In this document: in pieces, positions 50,517 through 58,300 of the stretch
How positions within the stretch are numbered: position 1 is the stretch's first letter
Layout: each line of letters begins with the position of its first letter
Source of the DNA: JAVBLP01 sp031553505
Lineage (GTDB): Bacteria > Elusimicrobiota > Endomicrobiia > Endomicrobiales > Endomicrobiaceae
Assembly: GCA_031553505.1 (NCBI GenBank)
Contig: JAVBLP010000007.1
Coordinates: 73,835-137,834 of the forward strand
Direction: 5' to 3'
DNA: 64,000 nt
The notes under the pieces: generated by a model
Seen by the model: only the letters and a program-made list of their open reading frames with translations
The model's database searches: none
Told to the model about the DNA's origin: nothing
Position numbers and translations under genes: made by a program

Positions 50517-51110
50517 ATGGAGAAACTTACTGAAAAACAGCAGAATATACTAGATTTTATCGAACAGTTTTCAATCGACAACGGCACAATGCCCACAATA
50601 AGGGAGATAGCCGCAAAATTCGGCATTACGATAGGGCCTGTGCAGAAATATCTTAAAATTCTTGAAAAAAAAGGCTATTTAAGCAAAAAAGATTCTGTCG
50701 CAAGAGGAATCGGCATAGTTGACCGGCAAAAATTTTCTCCCGTGCCGGTACTCGGGAGCGTTCATGCCGGGACTTTTTTAGAGCCGGTTGAAGACGCGCA
50801 GGATTACGTATATATAAATACTGATGTTACCAGAAGCAGAGAGTGCTTTGCGCTTAAAGTGCGCGGCGACAGTATGGAACCTTCCGGAATTGTTGAAGGC
50901 GACACGGTTGTAATATCTAAAAACAGCCATATAGTAAATGGCGACATTGTTGTTGCTCTTGTTGAAGGGGAAGCCGCGATAAAGGTTTACAATAAAATTA
51001 ACGGCAAAGTCTGCTTAAGGTCCACAAACCATATATATCCGCCGATTTATCCTAAAAATTACAAAGTTTTAGGCAAACTCATATATTTGCTCAGAGAGTA
51101 CAAAAACTGA
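50517..51110 (+). CDS. lexA: LexA repressor
   Basis: The 197-residue repressor has a winged HTH (TIREIAAKFGITIGPVQKYL), the cleavage site A84-G85 in VLGSVHAGTF, and the serine/lysine dyad S119 (KVRGDSMEPSG) and K156 (GEAAIKVYN). The ATG at 50517 was preferred to an in-frame ATG at 50478 because GGAGGGG precedes it and the upstream extension covers the promoter. It overlaps the next gene by 1 base. Confidence 0.94.
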   Translation: MEKLTEKQQNILDFIEQFSIDNGTMPTIREIAAKFGITIGPVQKYLKILEKKGYLSKKDSVARGIGIVDRQKFSPVPVLGSVHAGTFLEPVEDAQDYVYINTDVTRSRECFALKVRGDSMEPSGIVEGDTVVISKNSHIVNGDIVVALVEGEAAIKVYNKINGKVCLRSTNHIYPPIYPKNYKVLGKLIYLLREYKN

Positions 51111-51358
51111 TGGATTTTACAGATTTTGACGAACCGGTAAAAGCAGGAGCCGTTTTTTCCGGAGGTAAAGTTACTCCGAAATGGTTTTCAAGAGGCGGCA
51201 GAAAACACGAAATAAAAAATATTGAGTTTACCTGGAACGAAAGAAGCGGCACGCAGGAAATTATAAATTTTTCGGTTACGGCGGATGCTTTTTCCGCGGA
51301 AATATCATTCAATAAAAAACTTCTCGTTTGGCGCCTAAAAAAGATAATCAATACATAA
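51110..51358 (+). CDS. Small DUF6504-like protein between lexA and dinB
   Basis: The 82-residue protein has GGKVTPKWFSRGGRKHEIKN, then EFTWNERSGTQE and a C-terminal KKLLVWRLKK. Basic/aromatic spacing recalls DUF6504 proteins found beside imuB/dinE-type polymerases (P.F.W.GR...V..I...W). The call is by pattern only. Its ATG overlaps the lexA stop and it precedes dinB by 18 bases, so it should be SOS-induced. Confidence 0.45.
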   Translation: MDFTDFDEPVKAGAVFSGGKVTPKWFSRGGRKHEIKNIEFTWNERSGTQEIINFSVTADAFSAEISFNKKLLVWRLKKIINT

Positions 51359-51376
51359 TTTGCGCGGGAAACATCT

Positions 51377-52597
51377 ATGAAAACTATTTTACTCCTTGAT
51401 ATGGACGCGTTTTTTGCCTCCGTGGAGCAGGCGTCAAATCCTGCGCTGCGCGGCAAACCTGTCATAATTTGCGGCGAAGGGCGTTCAGTCGCCACCGCAG
51501 TTTCTTATGAGGCTCGAAAGTACGGCGTTAAAACAGGGATGAGCCTTACCGAAGCAAAACGCGTTTGTAACTTGGTTTTGCCCGTTGTAGGCAATATGGA
51601 CAAGTATGTGCACGCTTCTTTACAGATACAGCAAATCCTTTTGAATATAACGCCAAAAGTTGAGGTTTTTTCGATAGATGAATGTTACTGCGATATTACC
51701 GATAATGTTTTAAAAGGCGAAAAGCCCGTTGATATATGCAAAAGAATACAAAAAGAGATTTATGAGCAGCTGAAAGTTACAGGTTCCATCGGCATAAGCT
51801 CTAACAAACCCCTTGCCAAGATGGCAAGCAAGATGAATAAACCTAACGGCATTACCGAAATCTATCCGGAACAGTTTAAAGAAATCGCAAAAACTATGGA
51901 CGTTTCCAAACTTGCCGGAGTCGGCGTAGGCAGAAAGCTCTTAAAGAGGCTGCACGCGCTGGGCATTTATACGGTTGCGGATATAACCAAAGCCAATATC
52001 AGCGTTTTAAAGTCTTATTTCGGCATAAACGCGCATTATCTTAAAGATATTGCTCAAGGACAGGGAAACGATAATGTAAGGGATTTTTCGCAGAGAGAAG
52101 CGGAAAAGTCAGTTTCAAACAGCAGGACAATGCCTGCGGATTCAAACGACATAAACGTTGTTAAAGCGTATATGCGTATGATATGCGAAATGACAGCTTT
52201 CAGGCTGCGTAAAAAGGGGTTAAAAAGCTCAAATGTTTATCTTGGCATCAGATACGCGGATTTTTCTTTCTGGGGAATGCAAAAACAGCTTGACGGGCAT
52301 ATAAACGACACGAAGTCTGTTTATGAATTGTGCCTTGAAATGCTGAAAGGCATATATCCTTTTGAAAAGCCCGTAAGGCTTATAGCGGTTCGGCTTGCCG
52401 GGCTTGAAAAAGACGATAATCAGGATTTTATGTTTGATTTCATGAACAAAAGGAAGAAGTTTTTGAAAACGGTTGACGACATAAACCTTGCTTACGGCGA
52501 TTTTGTTTTAAAGCCGGCTTCACACCTGATAGCGGAAAAATTTGGCATACGCAACAACTGCGGAATGGCGGAAAGGGAAAAAATCAACAAAGTTTAA
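51377..52597 (+). CDS. dinB: DNA polymerase IV (Y-family)
   Basis: The 406-residue polymerase has catalytic D8 (LLLDMDAFFASVEQ) and D101-E102 (VFSIDECYCD), the SYEARKYGVKTGMSLTEAKR steric-gate region, and HhH segments with SKLAGVGVGRKLLKRL. The thumb and little-finger domains are present. It is the third gene of the lexA run, consistent with SOS control. The tail overlaps the convergent EamA gene by 4 bases. Confidence 0.93.
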   Translation: MKTILLLDMDAFFASVEQASNPALRGKPVIICGEGRSVATAVSYEARKYGVKTGMSLTEAKRVCNLVLPVVGNMDKYVHASLQIQQILLNITPKVEVFSIDECYCDITDNVLKGEKPVDICKRIQKEIYEQLKVTGSIGISSNKPLAKMASKMNKPNGITEIYPEQFKEIAKTMDVSKLAGVGVGRKLLKRLHALGIYTVADITKANISVLKSYFGINAHYLKDIAQGQGNDNVRDFSQREAEKSVSNSRTMPADSNDINVVKAYMRMICEMTAFRLRKKGLKSSNVYLGIRYADFSFWGMQKQLDGHINDTKSVYELCLEMLKGIYPFEKPVRLIAVRLAGLEKDDNQDFMFDFMNKRKKFLKTVDDINLAYGDFVLKPASHLIAEKFGIRNNCGMAEREKINKV

Positions 52598-53007
52598 AAT
52601 ATCAGCACCAAAGTGCCCGCGGTAATTAAAAGCCCGCCTATAATAGTTTTAGCGGTAAGCGTTTCCTTTAAAATTATAACGGCTAAAAGTATGCCTAAAA
52701 CCACGCTGAATTTATCAACCGGTATAACTTTTGACGCTTCACCTATCTGCAAAGCTTTAAAGTAGCAAAGCCACGATAAACCCGTCGCAATGCCGGAAAG
52801 AATTAAAAAAAGCCAGCTTTTCTGGCTTACGGTTGCAAGTTCTCCCTGTTTACCCGCGGCAAAAACAAAACCCCACGCTATAACAAGTATTACTACGGTC
52901 CTTATCGCCGTAGCAAGGTTAGAGTTTACGTTTTCAATGCCTATCTTTGCGAGAATGCTTGTAAGCGCCGCAAAAAACGCCGAAAAAAGAGCATATACCG
53001 CCCACAT
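52594..53007 (-). CDS. Half-size EamA/DMT-family membrane protein
   Basis: The 137-residue protein has five hydrophobic segments and a single EamA repeat (LYALFSAFFAALTSILAKIG-like opening, end KTIIGGLLITAGTLVLIF). Full DMT exporters carry two repeats, so it should dimerise. The substrate is unknown. It is 23 bases from lptG on the same strand. Confidence 0.75.
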   Translation of the reverse strand: MWAVYALFSAFFAALTSILAKIGIENVNSNLATAIRTVVILVIAWGFVFAAGKQGELATVSQKSWLFLILSGIATGLSWLCYFKALQIGEASKVIPVDKFSVVLGILLAVIILKETLTAKTIIGGLLITAGTLVLIF

Positions 53008-53030
53008 AAAAATCTCCTGAAACTTTGAAA

Positions 53031-54110
53031 TTATTTTTTTACTTTAACAAGAAGATATATTCCGATTGCGATAAAAATGAAGTTTGGCAACCATGCCGCC
53101 ACCCATGGGGAAAGGATTGCATTTTCTCCTAAAGACTGCGTTATTGCCTGCGTGCCCCAGTAAACAAAAGCGGCGGCAAGCGCGAGCGTAAAACTTAAAA
53201 TCTTGCCGAGCCTGTTACCGATACCCAAAGCAAAAGGTATGCCTATCATCATCACTATCAGATGGCAGAAAACCGAAGCGTAACGCATATTTAAAGCTAT
53301 TCTTTCTTTTAAAGCCGTCTGACCGAACATTCTTAACTGGTTTATATATTTTTGGAAGTTGTAAGTATTCATCATTTCGTAACGCATTTTTTGAAGCGCG
53401 ATATCGTCAGGTTTTAAGCGTATTCCGGAATCATAATCTTTAAAATAAAGTTCGTCCCAAAGCTCGTTTTTAAAATCCCTTATTACTCCGTTTTCAAGAA
53501 TCCATGTGCCGTTTTGCCAATGCCCGCTTGCTGCAAGAACAAGGCGGTCTATGTAAAAATTTTCATTATATTTTTCGATTATCACGTCTTTCATAAGCTG
53601 TTCTTTTGTATCCAAATAGCCTACTGTAAACCTTGTATTTCCGGGAAGGGAAACGATAAGGTTTGAAAATTGAGTTTGTACGGCTATCTTTTCTTTCTGT
53701 ATCTTTTCTTTTTTTACACGCTCGTTAAAAAGCGTTGTAGTAGGCACGACAAGCTCTCTTGCGGCAAAATCTCCGAGCCCTATAACGAAACCTATAATCA
53801 TAAATAATGTAATTACTTTCCAAAGGTTTACGCCTGCCGCCTTTATGGCTGTAATTTCATTTCTTTTCGCAAATTCGCCAAGCGAGAAAAGAAGCGCCAG
53901 CAAAGTAGCAACCGGCAGAACTTGTATAATCCACCACGGTATGTTTGAGAATAAGTGCTGCAGTATAACCACAAAAGCCGTTTTGTTGTCCATGTAAAAG
54001 CCGATTTGGCGGAAAAGTTCGGAAATGAGAACAATAAACCCGAAGGCGAAGGCGGTAAAGAAAAATATTCTGGAAAAACTTTTGGTTATGTAAAAATATA
54101 AAATTTTCAT
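53031..54110 (-). CDS. lptG: LPS export permease LptG
   Basis: The 359-residue permease has the LptF/LptG fold: three N-terminal membrane segments with NEITAIKAAGVNLWKV, a periplasmic beta-jellyroll (about 130-260), and three C-terminal segments ending LPNFIFIAIGIYLLVKVKK. It pairs with LptF in LPS transport. It shares one base with lptF. LptG is assigned by order. Confidence 0.85.
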   Translation of the reverse strand: MKILYFYITKSFSRIFFFTAFAFGFIVLISELFRQIGFYMDNKTAFVVILQHLFSNIPWWIIQVLPVATLLALLFSLGEFAKRNEITAIKAAGVNLWKVITLFMIIGFVIGLGDFAARELVVPTTTLFNERVKKEKIQKEKIAVQTQFSNLIVSLPGNTRFTVGYLDTKEQLMKDVIIEKYNENFYIDRLVLAASGHWQNGTWILENGVIRDFKNELWDELYFKDYDSGIRLKPDDIALQKMRYEMMNTYNFQKYINQLRMFGQTALKERIALNMRYASVFCHLIVMMIGIPFALGIGNRLGKILSFTLALAAAFVYWGTQAITQSLGENAILSPWVAAWLPNFIFIAIGIYLLVKVKK

Positions 54111-55252
54111 TATCTTTTAACCATTTTTGTAAACAGGTATATTCCGCAGGCAGAAACAGCTAAATTTGGCAGCCACATTATAACTCTTGCTTCCACGAAG
54201 CCTTTTTCTCCGAGGTTCATAGCTATAACTAAAAGCATATAATAAATAAATATTACGCCCAGGCTCATGCCAAAACCTATCGTTTTTCCGCCTTTGCCCG
54301 CCATTATGCCTATCGGCAGCGCTATCAAAACAAACGCAATCGGCGCAAGCGCGAACGTCCACCGCAGCCAGAATTCATTTGTGTACGCCGTATACGGAAG
54401 GTTTTCCGCCCTGTATTTTTTAATAGTTTTCGATATTTCGACGGATGACATTTCTCTCATCGATGAGGTTTGCCCGCGTATATTTTCTCCGAGCGGTATA
54501 TAAAAACTGTAGGATTTGAATGTCATGTGTATCATGTTATTGATATTTGACGGATTTGCCCTTTGCCAATAACCGTTATATAAAATCATTTGTACGCCGT
54601 TTGGGTAAACTTTTACCGCCGCGGAAGACGCCGCTATGCGCCACGAACCTTCATCCTGCTGAATCAGCGGGGCTGAAGATTTTGCGACAGACGGCTGTTC
54701 TTCTTCCTTTGTTTCAAATTTGTATATGTTTACGCCCGCCAGAGAGTTGTCCTGGCTGTTGACTTTGTTTGCGTATATCTGGAAATCGCCGAGTTTTGTG
54801 ATTGTTTTTTCGGCAAAAGTTACAAGAGGCCGCTTTGTTATTATTTCTTCATATAAATTTCTGAAATTATTATGCATCGCGGGAGACCAAAAGTGATTGA
54901 AAAATAAAAGAAAAATAGAAATTATGCATACAAATACTATGACCGGAACGGAAAGTGTTTTGTAATCCATGCAGTTAGCTTTCATAGCGGTAATTTCATT
55001 ATCCTCCGAAAGCCTTCCGTAAGCTATTAAAACGCCAAAAAGCACAGACATCGGTATTGCAAGCGACAGTATATTAGGCAGTATAAATACAAAAAGCCTT
55101 ATTACGAGAAATAAGGCGACGCCTTTTGAAAGGAAAAGGTCAACAAGCTGAAAAACCTGATCCAGCAGCAAAAGCATGGAAAAAACCACAAGGCCGAAAA
55201 GGAATGCCCCGCAAAATTCTTTAATGATGTATAAATGCAATTTCTTTATCAT
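54110..55252 (-). CDS. lptF: LPS export permease LptF
   Basis: The 380-residue permease has LHLYIIKEFCGAFLFGLVVF, DNEITAMKANCMDYKTLSVP, a periplasmic jellyroll with LGDFQIYANKVNSQDNSLAG, and a C-terminal membrane half ending in WLPNLAVSACGIYLF. With LptG and LptB it extracts LPS. It confirms a diderm envelope. The upstream -10 box is start-proximal. Confidence 0.87.
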   Translation of the reverse strand: MIKKLHLYIIKEFCGAFLFGLVVFSMLLLLDQVFQLVDLFLSKGVALFLVIRLFVFILPNILSLAIPMSVLFGVLIAYGRLSEDNEITAMKANCMDYKTLSVPVIVFVCIISIFLLFFNHFWSPAMHNNFRNLYEEIITKRPLVTFAEKTITKLGDFQIYANKVNSQDNSLAGVNIYKFETKEEEQPSVAKSSAPLIQQDEGSWRIAASSAAVKVYPNGVQMILYNGYWQRANPSNINNMIHMTFKSYSFYIPLGENIRGQTSSMREMSSVEISKTIKKYRAENLPYTAYTNEFWLRWTFALAPIAFVLIALPIGIMAGKGGKTIGFGMSLGVIFIYYMLLVIAMNLGEKGFVEARVIMWLPNLAVSACGIYLFTKMVKR

Positions 55253-55264
55253 TTTTGAATCAAA

Positions 55265-55293
55265 ATTATATCAAAAAATTATGGAAAAATGAA
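55265..55293 (-). promoter_or_regulatory. Start-proximal promoter of lptF
   Basis: On the minus strand TTCATT (55288-55293), 17 bases, TATAAT (55265-55270). The ATG is 12 bases beyond the -10 box and has no Shine-Dalgarno sequence. The -35 match is weak. Confidence 0.4.
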
Positions 55294-55310
55294 ACAGAAT
55301 ATAATATAAT
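55282..55310 (+). promoter_or_regulatory. Promoter of the SprA-like gene
   Basis: TGGAAA (55282-55287), 17 bases, TATAAT (55305-55310). The ATG at 55327 is 16 bases after the -10 box and lacks a Shine-Dalgarno sequence. It overlaps the divergent lptF promoter. Confidence 0.4.
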
Positions 55311-55326
55311 TCTAAAGTTATAAATC

Positions 55327-58300
55327 ATGAAGATAAAAATATATAAAATCCTAATTTTTTTAAGTTTTATAATTATATCCGCTGCAGCTTACGCGGCTGA
55401 TTATAAGCCTTCAAAAAAAAACTATTCCATCCTTGGAGACTCCCAAAAAGAAGTCTACGGGCAGTTTGACGAATATAATAAATTCAACAATATAGAGGCT
55501 GTTGAGCCTTCCGGCTCTATAGTTTCTCCGGTTTCCGGCGAATATAATATATACGAACCGCTTCCCGCGACCGTTCAGGAAATAGCCGGGCAGGATCTTG
55601 TAAATTTTCTGAATAACAGTGTTTTTGGCAGAACGCGCTATTCAAGGGAAAACTGGCAGAAAAAAGATACTGTTGAGGTAGATAAAAGCTCTTCAACGCA
55701 GACGCAGCAGGAACTGCCTCCCGGAATTAAGACTACATTGCCGTTTGAATCGCAGCTTTCCCTTTCCGGCAGAAAAGTTATAGGAGTTGATTTTACTTCA
55801 AGAATGTATGACAAGGAAGAGGACGGCAAAAGGAAAAATACATCTTCTTTCAAAATGGACCAAGAGCTGCAAATGAGGATTTTGGGCAGCGTTGGCGACA
55901 GGCTTAATATAAATGTCGATTATGATGATACGGCTGATAAAAAAGATATTTCGCTTGTGTACAAAGGGCAGGGGAATGAATTTGTGCGGGAAGCGGCTTT
56001 CGGGGATATTTCCGTTTCCATCCCTTCCACGGAGTTTGTAGGGTATTCAAAAGAGCTTTTTGGCTTAAAAGTGGATACAAAGTACAAAGGTTTGTACACA
56101 AATGCATTTTTCAGCAAAACCAAAGGATCATCTGAGGTTAAGCGTTTTACGGGAAATACGCAGCTTGAAAGAAAAACCATAGCGGATACTTCTTACATAA
56201 AACTCAAATATTATTCTATCCTAAAACCTTTCGAAACAAGAACAATAAAAGCCGGTACTGCCAAAGTTTACTTGGATTACCAACGGATTGACCCCAAACT
56301 GAATATTTCAATTACAACCACGACGCCTTTGAATTATTTAAAGCTTACCGTGCCGGAAGATTACAGGGGGAATTTTGTGCTGCTTGTAGCCGGGCAGGAT
56401 TATACGATTGACTACAACAGCGGCTTTATAACATTTAAAAACTCGCTTGTAAGCAACTATGTCGCCGCTATTGACTACCAGTTTACGGATGATACGTGGC
56501 TTAGCGCCGGTTCAGGCGGAAATCCTTTGATCTTTAAGGATTTGAACAATACGGATTTATTGAGCACAGAACTCAAAACTTTTTACAGCCTGGGAAATGT
56601 AAAAATAGTGCGCGATAACGGCAGAGATAACTTTTTCCTTGAAGTTAAAGATTTAAACGGCGATACGCCTGCCGTAATTTATCCCAATAAGCCTGTTCCC
56701 AAATACCCGAATCAGTCCGGATACGCGGCAAATATCACGGTAGATTTTGAAAACGGCGTATTTAACTTAAACCCCAGCTCCGGCACGCCTATGTCGGATG
56801 ATTTATATACGGCGAACACGCACAGGTATAACTTTGTTACGGAATACCAGTATATCATCAAAATTTTAACTTTGCGTCCCGATATAGTGCCGCAGTCTGA
56901 ACGGGTAGTAATAGACGGGCTTACTTTGGTTTCCGGCACGGATTACATAATAGATTACGATCTCGGAATTTTAACGATACTTAACGAAGACAGGATAACG
57001 GAAAACTCCGTAGTAGATATTTCTTACGATTATTCTATGTTTGGTTCGGAAAGCGAATCTACGCTTATCGGTTTAAGCAGCAGGCTAGATTTGTCAGACA
57101 GCATCTCTTTCGGCGGAAGTTTTCTTTATGATTTTACGGCTAAGGGCAATATTCTTCCCGATATAAGAAGCACTCCGACAAGCCTTATGGTGGGCGAAGG
57201 CGATTTTACAATAAAGGATTTGGATATTGACGCTCTGAATTTAAAGCTAAACGCGAGCGGGGAGTATGCAATAAGCGTGCAGGATAATAATACTTCCGGC
57301 AAGGCGCTTATAGATTCTATGGACAGCTCGGTAAGCGAAGATTTGGCAAGCCTTGTGGATGAAAACTGGTTTCATGCCGCGCCGGGACCTCCAATAAATC
57401 CTTTAGTTCCTACGCCATGGCGTAATCTTGAAGAGCTTAAATGGCGCAGTTATGATATGCAAATACGCGACATTGACCCTGCTTTGGAAATAGTTGACGG
57501 CCAAAAACAGCTTGTGATGGAAGTGAATTATGACGCCACTACGCGCTCCGAAATCGCATTTGCCCAAAAATTATCCGCATCGGGGTACGATTTTTCCAAA
57601 AAACTTTACATAGACGTATGGATTCAGGATAACGGCGCAGACGCGGATTTTGCAATAGAGTTTGCTTCCGCGATAAACGAAGACGCCGACGGCAACACCA
57701 TTTTAGACACGGAAGATAAAGATAATAACGGCATAATCAGCCCGTGGGAAGATACAGGCCAGACTTATTTAAATGCTGACTTCACAACTTCCCTTATAGG
57801 CGCTCATAACGGCAAACTTGATACGGAAGATTTAAACGGAAACGGCGTTCTTGATACTTATGAAGACGTAAGGGGCTATATAAGCGGGAGCAAAAGCAAC
57901 TATTATCTTGTCTCCAACGGAACTGTCCTTAAAAACGTAAACGGCTGGAAACAGGTAAGGATACCTTTGAACGTTGACCCTTCGTATGATTCAAACTATT
58001 GGAAAAACATAAGGATACTGCGTTTCAGGATAATAAGAAATTCCGCCGAATCAAAGAAAATAGTAATCGGAAAAATAGCAATTACGGGCAATAAATGGGA
58101 GCAGGACGGAACGAATGCCGCGAACTTTGAAATATCTGCTATAGGGCAGTCGGACGCTTCTTATGTGTCGCTTTTGACAAACCCGTATTACAGAGATTTG
58201 TACGATTTGGATTCTTCGGCTAAAAAAGATGAGCAGGCTTTAAAAATAGAATATAACACCGTGGGCGCTACCGAAGATGTTTTCGCGCAGTCTGTTTACT

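Noticed and set aside
50411..50626. N-terminal extension of the Ogg-type gene on the minus strand
   Set aside because: It is antisense to the lexA start and its promoter; the ATG at 50410 has a -10 box and the family N-terminus.
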